A DNA stretch of 34,934 nt, taken from positions 1-34,934 of the forward strand of contig NZ_JACJQG010000002.1 in the NCBI RefSeq assembly GCF_014696435.1, read 5' to 3'. Shown here piece after piece: positions 1-10,200 of this stretch. Position 1 is the stretch's first letter. Each line of letters starts with the position of its first letter. The stretch comes from Calothrix anomala FACHB-343. GTDB taxonomy: Bacteria > Cyanobacteriota > Cyanobacteriia > Cyanobacteriales > Nostocaceae. A program made the translations under genes and the position numbers. Under the pieces are notes generated by a model. The model was not told the DNA's origin, did no database searches, and was given only the letters and a program-made list of their open reading frames with translations.

Positions 1-104
1 TCGGGCATGGGGAAGAAATTACCAATGCCCAATGCCCAATGCCCCAAGCGGCGGGGCGGCTGTCCCTCTCCACCCACAAGGGGATGGAGTTTCCCGCCGC
101 TTTC
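1..104. repeat. Palindromic STRR element inside the NRPS A domain (copy 1, truncated by window edge)
   Basis: Contains heptamer-type repeats (CCAATGCCCAATGCCC), then a stem AAGCGGCGGG (46-55) pairing perfectly with CCCGCCGCTT (93-102), with CCACCCACAAGGGGATGG inside the loop. The same sequence, diverged, occurs at 5741-5891, which defines the right end at about 104. By comparison with that copy about 40 bases lie outside the window. It is read through in frame as NRPS protein just upstream of the LRAIIFGGEAL strand of the A domain. Confidence 0.8.
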
Positions 105-3100
105 AATAAATTAAGCTTAAGGGCAATCATTTTTGGTGGGGAAGCATTAGAATTACAAAGTCTCAAACCTTGGGTAGCGAAATATGGGGACAACTCACCA
201 CGTTTAATTAATATGTACGGAATTACAGAAACTACCGTACATGTTACCTATCGTCCGATATTTAAAGAGGATATTGAGCAAAATCGCGGTAGCGTTATTG
301 GCGTGCAAATCCCCGATTTATCTATATATATATTAGATGATGCCCTAGAACCTGCACCGGTGGGCGTTGCTGGTGAAATTTATGTAGGTGGGATGGGTGT
401 CTCTAGAGGATATCTTAACCGTCCGACACTCACCGCACAAAGGTTTATTCCCAACCCCTACAGCCAACAACCAGGTGCTAGACTCTATCGTACTGGAGAT
501 TTAGCTAGATGGTTATCTAATGGCGATATTGAATATTTAGGCAGACGGGATTTACAAGTAAAAGTACGCGGTTTTCGCATTGAATTAGGAGAAATTGCCG
601 CAGCTTTAGCCGCACTTCCCCAAATCGCAGAAGCTACGGTTATTGTTTATTCTCTAACTTCAGAAGATAAGCGTTTAGTCGCTTATGTAGTAGCCAAGGA
701 ACAAACCGATCAAAATGAGTTAAGAACAGCATTAAAACAGCAATTGCCTGATTATATGATTCCGGCGGCATTCATCTTTATTGATGCTATGCCCTTAACG
801 GCTCAAGGTAAAATTAATCGTCAAGCTTTACCGATTCCCGATTGGAATCAAGCCGCGACTAAACGTAAATTTACACCGCCACAAACTGATGCAGAAAAGG
901 TAATTTGTCACGTTTGGGAAAAAGTTTTAGGCTTAGATGGGATTGGAATTGAAGATAATTTCTTTGATTTAGGTGGTGATTCTATCTTAGCTTTGAAAGT
1001 CGTCACAGAAATTCGCCGTCAAGGATGGATATTAACCCCTAAAGAAATCTTTCAAGAACAAACAGTACAACGCCTAGCTAGGGTAGCACAAATGATGTAC
1101 GCCCCAGCTTTAGCTGCTAGTAAAGCTGTAGGTGAGGTGCTGCTAACTCCGATTCAACAATGGTTTTTTGAACTGCATCTTCCTAACCCGCACCATTGGA
1201 ATCAAGCCATTCTTTTAGAAGTTCACAAATCTTTACAGCCGGAAACAGTCGCCGCAGCTATTCAAATTATTTCCTCTCATCACGATAGTTTCAGATTACG
1301 ATTTACCCAAGAAAATACCAATTGGCGGCAATTTTACACAGAGAAAAATGCCGCTTTTTCTTGGGAAGTAGTTGATTTAGAATCGTTAGCGGAAATAGAA
1401 CAAAATGCGGCGATGCAATTAGCTGGGGAACGCCTGCAAAAATCCTTAAATTTGCATGACGGGCCTTTAGCTGGTGCGATGTGGTTTAATTTGGGAGAAA
1501 ATCGCCAACCCCGGTTATTAATAGTTATCCATCACTTAATTGTTGATGGCGTTTCTTGGCGGATTTTATTACAAGATTTAGTTGAAGTTATTAGTGGGAA
1601 TGAACTATCACCAGTTACCACATCTTTTCAACAGTGGAGTCAATTTCTCTACAATTTTGCGCAATCCACCACAATAGAAGCAGAAAGACAATTTTGGCTG
1701 GAAACTGTCACAGGAGAAACGGCGAAATTACCTGTGGATTTTCCTTCATCTGTAAGCGAAAATGTCGAAGCATCAGTTAAAAAAGTTTCTTTGCAATTAA
1801 CCAAAGAACAAACCCAGCAATTTCTTACCCAAGCAAATAAAGCTTATCGCACCCAACCCCAAGAATTATTACTCGCAGCTTTGGCGCAAACCTTGAGCCA
1901 AATTATCCAAAATTCCACCCTGCAAATTATGATGGAAGGGCATGGTAGGGAAGAATTATCGGCGGATTTAGATATTACGCGGACTTTGGGTTGGTTTACT
2001 ACCCTGTATCCTCTGCGGTTGGAATTAGCTAGCAGTAATTTAGAGATTGAGAACTTAATTAAAACTGTTAAAGAACAATTCCGTGCTATTCCTCGACGGG
2101 GTTTTGGCTATGGTTTATTAAGATATATTAACCAGGAAACATTGCCAACTACAGGACAAATCAGTTTTAATTATTTGGGTCAAGTACGCAATGAAAGCGG
2201 GAAAAATCAGTTATTTCGCTTATTAAATGAAGATATAGAACCGACAAGGGATGCTCAAGGCTTACGCCCACATATTATTGATATTAATAGTATTGTGGTT
2301 GCCGGAGAATTGCGCGTTGATTGGTTATATAGTGCCAACTTACACCAAGAAACAACAATTGCTGCATGGGCGGAATGTTTTTATGAAAATCTACGAGAAA
2401 TCCTCAGCCATTGTCAAGCAATTGGTGTGGGTGGATATACACCATCAGATTTTCCCTTGGTGCGCATTGAGCAAGCTAAATTAGATATTCTCCAAACGAA
2501 ATATCCCAATTTAGAAGATATCTATCCCCTGTCGCCTTTGCAGGAGGGAATGTTATTCCACAGTATTTATAACCTCGAAGATGGGATTTATTTTGAACAG
2601 GTTACAGGTAAAATAAGCGGTAAATTTGATATCGATAATTTTAATTTTGCTTGGCAAACAGTTGTAGAACGACATCCGACGCTGCGCAGTGCGTTTATTT
2701 GGGATAACCAAGACGAGCCTTTACAAATTGTCAGTAAAGCTGGAGAATTTTCGATTATAGAACAAGATTGGCGCAATTTATCAACGCTACAACAAAAAGA
2801 TAAATTACAGGCATATTTAATTAGCGATCGCCAAATTGGATTTGATTTGATTCAGCCGACTTTAATGCGGTTTATGATGATGCGCTTAGATAATTATACC
2901 TGGCAATGGGTATGGAGTCATCATCACATTATTCTTGATGGTTGGTCGCTACCGGTCATATTTAAGGAAGTACTGGATATTTATCAATCAACTTGTCAAC
3001 AAGTTCCCCATTCCTTACCACCAATTCCCCCTTATCGCTATTATATTCAGTGGTTACAACAGCGCAATCTCCATGAAGCTCAGGAATTTTGGCGCTCAAC

Positions 3101-6100
3101 ATTGGCGGGGATTTCTACACCAACTCGTTTATCTTGGCAATTAGAAGCAACAGAATTAAGCACAAATTTACCTGCTTATGCGGAAGTCGAATTACGCCTA
3201 AATGCAGCTGAATTTGCTCAATTGCAAAAGATGGCGCAAAGCCAAAGATTAACAATTAATACTATTGCTCAAGGCGCTTGGGCATTATGTTTACAAAAAC
3301 ATGGTGCAGGCGAAGATGTAGTATTTGGGGTAACAGTGTCTGGAAGACCACCGGAACTGGCAGAAGTTGAAAATATGGTAGGGTTATTTATTAATACCTT
3401 ACCGATGCGAGTCCAGTTGAATGCATCTGTAACTGTGGCGAATTGGCTAGAAAATATTCAACAGCATCACGTACAGATGCGGGAATATGAATATAGTAAA
3501 CTTACAGATATTCAAAAGCAGATTCCTTTAGCGGCGGGAGAATCATTATTTGAGAGTATTTTAGTCTTTGAAAATTACCCCGTTGACCAAAGTTTAAAAG
3601 AGCAGCGTCAAGATTTTCAAGTTGATGATATCGAGTTTTATGAAAGAACTAATTACCCGTTAACAGTAGGCATAATACCTGATAACGGACTGTTATTAAA
3701 ACTCAACTACCAAACAGAATTTTTGTCAGCGACAGCCGCAAATATTTTGTTAGAACGCCTGCGCAATCTGATGCTAAACCTGGCACAACACCCAAATCAG
3801 GTGTTAGGAGAAATTGCAGGTATATCAGAACTAGAACGCGATCGCATTATTCACACAGCTAAAGGTAATCTTATTCATTGGGGAGATTTCCGCACAGCAC
3901 ACCAGTTATTTGAAGTTCAAGCGGATTTACATCCTCAATCGGTGGCGTTAGTTGCGGACGATAAAACAATTACCTATGGTGAGTTAGAACAACGAGCCAA
4001 TCAATTAGCAGCTACTCTAATTAATGCAGGTATTGGCTATGAGTCGATTGTCGGGTTATATTTTGACCCTTCAATTGACTATATTATTGCCCTCTTAGCC
4101 GTGTTGAAAGCAGGTGCGGCGTTTCTCCCCCTTGATCGCTCCTATCCAAAAGCGCGATCGCAATTTATGGTAGAAAATAGCCAAACTGCTGTAATTCTCA
4201 GCAATGAAACGCCGCCATCGGGATTGTTTGCTGAAGATGTGCGAGTTATTTTGTTAAATGATAGTTCGACTTCGCTCACTATCCCAGAGGTTGTTACTCG
4301 TCCTAACTTAAAAATTAGACCAGAAAATCTCGCCTACATTATATATACATCTGGTTCCACAGGTAAACCTAAAGGCGTTCTCGTCACTCACACAGGGATA
4401 CAAAATCTCGTACAAGCGCAAACTGAGAGTTTTGGAGTCACAGCTGCGAGTCGCGTTTATCAATTTGCTTCTTTGAATTTTGATGCGGCGATTTCCGAAA
4501 TATTTATGGCTTTGGGTAGCGGTGCTAGCTTATATCTGCAAGACGCCGCCAATCGCACCCCATCGCCTGCATTGTGGGCAAAATTAACTGCTGCAAACAT
4601 CACCCATATTACCCTTCCCCCCTCCCTGGTAGCCGCTATTGCACCAACAGACTTACCCCAATTGCAAACCTTAATTATGGCTGGGGAAGCAGCTTCTGGG
4701 GATTTATTCCGGCGTTGGGGAACAGAAAACCGTAGCTGCTTTAACGCTTATGGCCCCACAGAAGCGACAGTCTGCGCCAGCTTAATGAATTGTACCCAGT
4801 TACTCGGCGAACCAAGTATAGGTAAAGCGATCGCCAATGTGGAAATTTACCTGCTAGACTCATTTTTGCAACCAGTCGCCCCTGGTGTCACCGGAGAAAT
4901 TTATATTGGCGGTATCAGTTTGGCACGGGGTTACTTACATCGCGCCGATTTAACCGCCGCCGCCTTTATTCCCCATCCCTTTGCTAGCCAACCAGGGGCG
5001 CGACTTTACAAAACAGGCGATCGCGGCGTATATGATTTACAAGGAAACATCCGCTTTTTAGGACGCCAAGATTCCCAAGTCAAACTCAACGGTTATCGGA
5101 TTGAATTAGGCGAAATCGAAGCCGCTTTAACCAAACACCCCAAGGTAGATAGTGCAGTAGTTATAGTGCGTCAAGACTTACCAGGGCGCAAACGCCTGAT
5201 AGCTTACGCCCTCATCCCCGCAGAAAACCCACCCACTACCAACGAATTACGGGATTATTTAACCACAGTCTTACCAGCTTATATGGTTCCTAGTGGGATG
5301 GTGTTAGTCACAGCTTGGCCTCTCACCCCCAATGGTAAAATTGATCGCCAAGCCCTACCCGCACCGGAATTAATCACCACTCCAGCTATACCCAAAACGG
5401 AAACAGAAGAGATATTTGCCCAAATTTGGCTCGAAGTTTTGGGATTAGAAACGGTAAATCCCCAAGATAATTTCTTTGAGTTAGGGGGAGACTCGATAAT
5501 TAGCTTGCAAATAGTATCTCGCGCCCGCGCCGTGGGTTGGGAGATTAGCCCCAAAGACATTTTTGAAGCCCAAACTCTCTCTCGAATCGCAGCTAGGGCG
5601 AAACCATTACAACAGCAAGTAGCAGTTATCGAACCATTAACGGGAGTAGTTCCCCTATCCCCGATTCAACATTGGTTTTTTGCGCAAAAATTCCCCCATC
5701 CCCACCACTGGAACCAATCTGTAGCTTTGAGTATTGAAAAAAAACTCCATCCCCTTGTGGGTGGAGTTTTAGGGCATGGGGAATCGGGCATGGGGCATAG
5801 CTTTGATTCACCAATGCCCAATGCCCTATGCCCCAAGTCGGCGGGCGGCTGTTCCTCTCCACCCACGGATGGGAGTTTACCGCCGACTTTCGATGAAACC
5901 TTAAATATAGAGGCGTTAAATCTAGCTTTACAATCTCTAGTGCAGCATCATGATGTTTTCCGGTTGACATTTACGGAAAATCTGGGAGAATGGGAACAAT
6001 CTTATACAGAGTCCATTAATCTGGACTTGCAAATTGCAGACTTTAGTAACCATCTACCAGATACACAGTCAGAAGCGTTTGCAGCAATTGTCGAAGCTCA

Positions 6101-7202
6101 ACACGGAAGTTTTCAATTAGAGCGATCGCCTCTATTACGGGTGCTATATGCCACAAACCTTGCTGAATATGGCAACGTCCTGATACTTTTCGCACATCAT
6201 TTGGTGGTAGACGGAGTATCCTGGCGGATTTTGCTTGCAGATTTAAATCAAGCTTATCAACAAGCGATCGCAAAACAGCCTATTTCCCTACCTCCCAAAA
6301 CATCCTCCTATCGACAATGGACTACATCGTTGCAAAACTTGGCTAACTCAACCGAAATTATCCAAGATATTCCCTTTTGGCAAAATATTCTGTCAACTTC
6401 TGTAGGGAAATTACCAGTTGATTATCCAGTCAACCCGGATAGCAATACAGTAGATAGTACAGTTGTGATATCTTGCCAATTTACCCCAGCCGAAACAAAT
6501 TTCTTACTCAAACAAGCAACGACAAACTATCATGCTAGCGTCCCAGAAATCATGCTAGCTGCATTACTGAAAACCCTCACCGAGGCTTATCAATCTGATG
6601 CTTGGCTACTCGATTTAGAAGGACATGGGAGAGAAGAAATTAGGGAAAAATTAGACCTTTCTCGGACAGTTGGCTGGTTTACATCTTTATATCCCATTTT
6701 GCTCAAACAACCTACTGTTAATGCAGCAGCAGATTTATTACTCAAAGAAATAAAAACCCAAATCAGAACTATTCCCCATCATGGTATTAGCTTTGGTATA
6801 TTGCGTTATCTACGTCAAGAACCAACCTTAATTAACGCCCAAAAACCAGATATCAGTTTCAATTATCTGGGACAGACAGATAGCATAGGTAAAAGCAATG
6901 GTTTATTCCATATTAGTAATGTACCATTAGGAACAGGATTATTTGCTAAACAACAACGTCCCCATATTTTAGAAATTAATGCGCGAATTCAAGCCGAACA
7001 ATTGCAAATAGATTGGTCTTATAGCCGCAATATACATTATCAACAAACTATCCAGGCGATCGCCGAAATTTATCAAAAAAATCTGCGTGCCTATCTCACA
7101 GATTATACATCTACCAACGCGGCATTTTATAGTGCTAGCGACTTTAATTTAGTGGAATTATCTGAAACCGAATTAGATGCTATTTTAGACGACTTAGAGT
7201 AA
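1..7202 (+). CDS. Nonribosomal peptide synthetase, partial at 5' end: A(Thr)-PCP-E-C-A(Tyr)-PCP-E
   Basis: The reading frame is open from base 3, so the ATG at 39 is internal and the gene continues leftwards. Residues are counted from that ATG. Seen: C-terminal half of an A domain (IIFGGEAL, NMYGITETTVH; core A10 near 251-260), PCP with Ser315 in LGGDS, E domain (HHLIVDGVSW, His498/His499/Asp503; FNYLGQ), a C domain of the type that follows E (SHHHIILDGW, 961-967), a full A domain (YTSGSTGKPKG near 1434), PCP Ser1819, and a second E domain (HHLVVDGVSW, 2053-2058). Specificity residues are ????IGMVHK (fits Thr) and DASTIAAVCK (one residue from a known Tyr code). Predicted output is D-Thr then D-Tyr, passed to the next gene. 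The N-terminal part of the second E domain carries an in-frame repeat insertion of about 50 residues; another interrupts the first A domain. The C-terminal ILDDLE tail resembles an inter-subunit docking end. Domain calls are firm; substrates are inferred. Confidence 0.96.
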   Translation, partial: GHGEEITNAQCPMPQAAGRLSLSTHKGMEFPAAFNKLSLRAIIFGGEALELQSLKPWVAKYGDNSPRLINMYGITETTVHVTYRPIFKEDIEQNRGSVIGVQIPDLSIYILDDALEPAPVGVAGEIYVGGMGVSRGYLNRPTLTAQRFIPNPYSQQPGARLYRTGDLARWLSNGDIEYLGRRDLQVKVRGFRIELGEIAAALAALPQIAEATVIVYSLTSEDKRLVAYVVAKEQTDQNELRTALKQQLPDYMIPAAFIFIDAMPLTAQGKINRQALPIPDWNQAATKRKFTPPQTDAEKVICHVWEKVLGLDGIGIEDNFFDLGGDSILALKVVTEIRRQGWILTPKEIFQEQTVQRLARVAQMMYAPALAASKAVGEVLLTPIQQWFFELHLPNPHHWNQAILLEVHKSLQPETVAAAIQIISSHHDSFRLRFTQENTNWRQFYTEKNAAFSWEVVDLESLAEIEQNAAMQLAGERLQKSLNLHDGPLAGAMWFNLGENRQPRLLIVIHHLIVDGVSWRILLQDLVEVISGNELSPVTTSFQQWSQFLYNFAQSTTIEAERQFWLETVTGETAKLPVDFPSSVSENVEASVKKVSLQLTKEQTQQFLTQANKAYRTQPQELLLAALAQTLSQIIQNSTLQIMMEGHGREELSADLDITRTLGWFTTLYPLRLELASSNLEIENLIKTVKEQFRAIPRRGFGYGLLRYINQETLPTTGQISFNYLGQVRNESGKNQLFRLLNEDIEPTRDAQGLRPHIIDINSIVVAGELRVDWLYSANLHQETTIAAWAECFYENLREILSHCQAIGVGGYTPSDFPLVRIEQAKLDILQTKYPNLEDIYPLSPLQEGMLFHSIYNLEDGIYFEQVTGKISGKFDIDNFNFAWQTVVERHPTLRSAFIWDNQDEPLQIVSKAGEFSIIEQDWRNLSTLQQKDKLQAYLISDRQIGFDLIQPTLMRFMMMRLDNYTWQWVWSHHHIILDGWSLPVIFKEVLDIYQSTCQQVPHSLPPIPPYRYYIQWLQQRNLHEAQEFWRSTLAGISTPTRLSWQLEATELSTNLPAYAEVELRLNAAEFAQLQKMAQSQRLTINTIAQGAWALCLQKHGAGEDVVFGVTVSGRPPELAEVENMVGLFINTLPMRVQLNASVTVANWLENIQQHHVQMREYEYSKLTDIQKQIPLAAGESLFESILVFENYPVDQSLKEQRQDFQVDDIEFYERTNYPLTVGIIPDNGLLLKLNYQTEFLSATAANILLERLRNLMLNLAQHPNQVLGEIAGISELERDRIIHTAKGNLIHWGDFRTAHQLFEVQADLHPQSVALVADDKTITYGELEQRANQLAATLINAGIGYESIVGLYFDPSIDYIIALLAVLKAGAAFLPLDRSYPKARSQFMVENSQTAVILSNETPPSGLFAEDVRVILLNDSSTSLTIPEVVTRPNLKIRPENLAYIIYTSGSTGKPKGVLVTHTGIQNLVQAQTESFGVTAASRVYQFASLNFDAAISEIFMALGSGASLYLQDAANRTPSPALWAKLTAANITHITLPPSLVAAIAPTDLPQLQTLIMAGEAASGDLFRRWGTENRSCFNAYGPTEATVCASLMNCTQLLGEPSIGKAIANVEIYLLDSFLQPVAPGVTGEIYIGGISLARGYLHRADLTAAAFIPHPFASQPGARLYKTGDRGVYDLQGNIRFLGRQDSQVKLNGYRIELGEIEAALTKHPKVDSAVVIVRQDLPGRKRLIAYALIPAENPPTTNELRDYLTTVLPAYMVPSGMVLVTAWPLTPNGKIDRQALPAPELITTPAIPKTETEEIFAQIWLEVLGLETVNPQDNFFELGGDSIISLQIVSRARAVGWEISPKDIFEAQTLSRIAARAKPLQQQVAVIEPLTGVVPLSPIQHWFFAQKFPHPHHWNQSVALSIEKKLHPLVGGVLGHGESGMGHSFDSPMPNALCPKSAGGCSSPPTDGSLPPTFDETLNIEALNLALQSLVQHHDVFRLTFTENLGEWEQSYTESINLDLQIADFSNHLPDTQSEAFAAIVEAQHGSFQLERSPLLRVLYATNLAEYGNVLILFAHHLVVDGVSWRILLADLNQAYQQAIAKQPISLPPKTSSYRQWTTSLQNLANSTEIIQDIPFWQNILSTSVGKLPVDYPVNPDSNTVDSTVVISCQFTPAETNFLLKQATTNYHASVPEIMLAALLKTLTEAYQSDAWLLDLEGHGREEIREKLDLSRTVGWFTSLYPILLKQPTVNAAADLLLKEIKTQIRTIPHHGISFGILRYLRQEPTLINAQKPDISFNYLGQTDSIGKSNGLFHISNVPLGTGLFAKQQRPHILEINARIQAEQLQIDWSYSRNIHYQQTIQAIAEIYQKNLRAYLTDYTSTNAAFYSASDFNLVELSETELDAILDDLE
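5741..5891. repeat. Palindromic STRR element inserted in frame in the NRPS second E domain (copy 2)
   Basis: About 150 bp. The left end is a hairpin (AAAACTCCA 5741-5749 with TGGAGTTTT 5762-5770). The middle has GGGCATGGGG repeats facing CCAATGCCCAATGCCC repeats. The right end has a stem AAGTCGGCGG (5835-5844) with CCGCCGACTT (5880-5889). The left hairpin is the reverse complement of the loop of copy 1 (CCACCCACAAGGGGATGG...). Translated, it adds a Gly/Pro/Cys-rich stretch between the VALSIEKK strand and the LNIEALNLAL helix of the E domain; the first E domain has no such stretch at this point. Exact ends and any target duplication are uncertain. Confidence 0.85.
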
Positions 7203-7221
7203 CTTTTATTTCCTTCATAAA

Positions 7222-7226
7222 AAGGA
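7222..7226 (+). promoter_or_regulatory. Ribosome binding site of the second NRPS gene
   Basis: AAGGA lies 7 bases before the ATG at 7234, within the 31-bp gap after the first NRPS gene. It supports this start and reading of both genes from one transcript. Confidence 0.7.
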
Positions 7227-7233
7227 TAATGAT

Positions 7234-10200
7234 ATGCAACTTAAAGATAAAATTGAGAATATTTTTCCCCTCACGCCTCTACAAAAAGGACTATTATTTC
7301 ATTCCCTCTACGAACCAGAATCAGGGGTTTATTTCGAGCAATTTCATTGTCGCTTAGAAGGTAAAGTTTCTGTAATTGCAGTGCGTCAAGCATGGCAAAC
7401 TCTAGTAGACAGACATCCAATTTTAAGAACTGCTATTGTTACCAAAGGACAAACCGAACCAGTACAAATTGTCTTTCGGAATTTAGTATTTAATATCGCC
7501 GAACAAGATTGGCGCGGACTGAGTAACTCAGCCCAAAAAACCCGCCTCAGTGAATTTCTCGAAGCCGATAAAAAACAAGGCTTTATTTTAAATCGTCCGC
7601 CATTGATGCGGGTAACCTTAATTCGTTTAGGGGAAGAATCCTGGCATTTAGTTTGGAGTCACCATCATATAATTTTAGATGGTTGGTCATGGCCAATCCT
7701 TCTACGTGAATTCTTAATGTTGCACAAAGCAGCTAAAGAAAATATCGAGATATCCCTACCAAATATCCGTCCTTATGGTGATTTTATAGCTTGGTTAAAA
7801 CAGAAAAATCCCCAAGATGGTGAAACATTTTGGCGAGAATATATGGCGGGATTTGCTAGTGCAACGCCCCTATTAATGATGTCTAAAACCAAGCATAGTA
7901 ATGCTTTTATTAGTGGAGAAATTCAACAGTTACTATCGCCAGAAGTTACAGAATTATTACAAAAATTAGCTCAAAATTGTAGCGTTACCCTGAACACAGT
8001 TATTCAAGGTGCTTGGGCAATCTTACTTAACCGTTATAGCCGCAATCAAGACATAGTTTATGGTATCACAGTAGCCGGAAGACCCCCAGAATTACCAGGG
8101 GTAGAAGGGATGATTGGCCCCTTTATCAATACCTTGCCATTTCGTGTGATTATTTCTGGTACAGAAACCCTTGATAATTGGTTACAAAACCTGCAATCTC
8201 GCGCCGCTTTCATTCGTCAATTTGAACATTCTAGCCTGTCAGACATTCAAGGCTGGAGTGATGTTCCGCGCGGACAACCAATGTTTGAAAGTTTGCTAGC
8301 TTTTGAAAACTTTCCTGTTGATAAATCTTTAAAAGCTGCTGATTTCGGGTTGAATGTTTCCGAATCTTTCTTTTTTGAAACCACCCATTATCCTTTAACT
8401 TTGGTGGTAGTTCCTGGGGATGGGCTATCTCTGAAATTAAGTTACAATGCATCTCGATTTGATGCAGTAACTATGGAATTACTGCTTGAGCAATTTGGTA
8501 ATTTGCTGATTAATATGGCAAATAACCCTCAAGCGCCTTTACAGTCTTTATCCTTACTTCCCCCCGGTTATCGCTTACCAAAAGTAAACCCGCAGCAATT
8601 AGAATCTCAAGAAACTCTACAAGAAATCTTTGCAGAAATTGTCAGCAAATATCCACAACAAATTGCGCTGACTTTTGAACAAGAAAATTTTACATATCAA
8701 GAATTAGATGAAAAATCTAATCGCATCGCTCGATATTTACAAAAACAAGGTATTACTACAGATAAACGAGTAGTAATTTGTCTGGAACGTTCTCCAGAAT
8801 TAATTATTGCTATGCTGGGTGTAGTGAAAGCGGGAGGCGTGTATGTTCCCATCGACCCAGCTTATCCTCGTGAAAGAATAGAATTTACTATATCTGACTG
8901 TGAAGCCGAATTAATTCTCACCACAACTGCTATTAGTTCTCAGCTTCCAGAATCGAGCCAAAAAATATGTTTAGATGCAGTAGATGCACCATATTTAACT
9001 GAAAGTACTGAAGCTTTAACAAGAGAAAATCTTGACCCAGAATCAGGCGCTTATATTATTTATACATCTGGTTCCACAGGTAAACCCAAAGGTGTATTAG
9101 TTACCCACTATAACGTTACTCGTCTATTTCACAGTACCCAACATTGGTTTGCATTTAATCAACAGGATGTTTGGACATTTTTTCATTCCTTCGCCTTTGA
9201 TTTTTCTGTTTGGGAAATTTGGGGTGCGTTACTTTATGGCGGAAGATTAGTTATCGTTCCTTATTGTGTTAGCCGTGACCCGCAAAATTTTCTACAATTG
9301 CTGCAAGCTGAAAAAGTCACCGTCCTCAATCAAACTCCTTCAGCTTTTGCACAATTACTAGCCTGTAGAGACATTAACTGTAACCTCTCTCGTTTACGTT
9401 ACATTATCTTTGGCGGCGAAGCTTTAAACCTCCCCAATTTGCGTCCTTGGTTTGAACGTTATGGGGAACAGCAAACCCGCTTAGTGAATATGTACGGAAT
9501 TACAGAAACTACCGTCCATGTCACCTATAGACCAATTCATCAAGAAGATATAGACAATGCATCTGGTAGTTTAATTGGTCAACCCATCCCCGATTTACAA
9601 CTATATATCCTTGACCCTGATGGAAATCCTCTACCCAAAGGAGTAATTGGGGAAATGTATGTTGGTGGCGCAGGGGTAGCGCGTGGTTATCTGAATCGAC
9701 CAGAATTAACTGCACAAAGATTTGTACAGGATTATTTTGCAGATATTTCCGGAAAATATCCATCGCGTTTATATCGTACCGGCGATTTAGGTCGCTTTCT
9801 TCCTAACGGCGATTTAGAATATCTTGGACGTATAGATGACCAAGTAAAAATTCGTGGTTTCCGCATTGAAATTGGCGAAATTGAAACTGCGATTTCTCAG
9901 TTTCCCCAAGTTCAAGAAGCCATAGTTGTAGTAGATGTTGATACAGAAACCAATCAAAAGCGGTTGATTGCTTATATAGTTTGTATCCCTGGACAGCAAC
10001 CGACAATTGAAACTCTGCGCAATTATTTGCAACAACAATTACCTGATTACATGGTACCTGCGCAGATTGTTTATTTAGATAAATTTCCCCTCACACCTAA
10101 TGGTAAAGTCGATAGAAAAGCTTTACCAAAACCAGAAATACAAAGAGAAAATCTTGAAGTAGCTTTTGTGCCTACTGCTACAGAAAACGAGGAAATTTTA

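Noticed and set aside
39..150. ATG at 39 as the real start of the first NRPS gene
   Set aside because: The frame is open to the left edge and the protein begins in the middle of an A domain, inside the repeat element; the gene is cut by the window.
5626..5970. Antisense ORFs over the repeat insertion
   Set aside because: They exist because the palindromic GC-rich repeat is open on both strands; they contain only reverse-read NRPS and repeat text.
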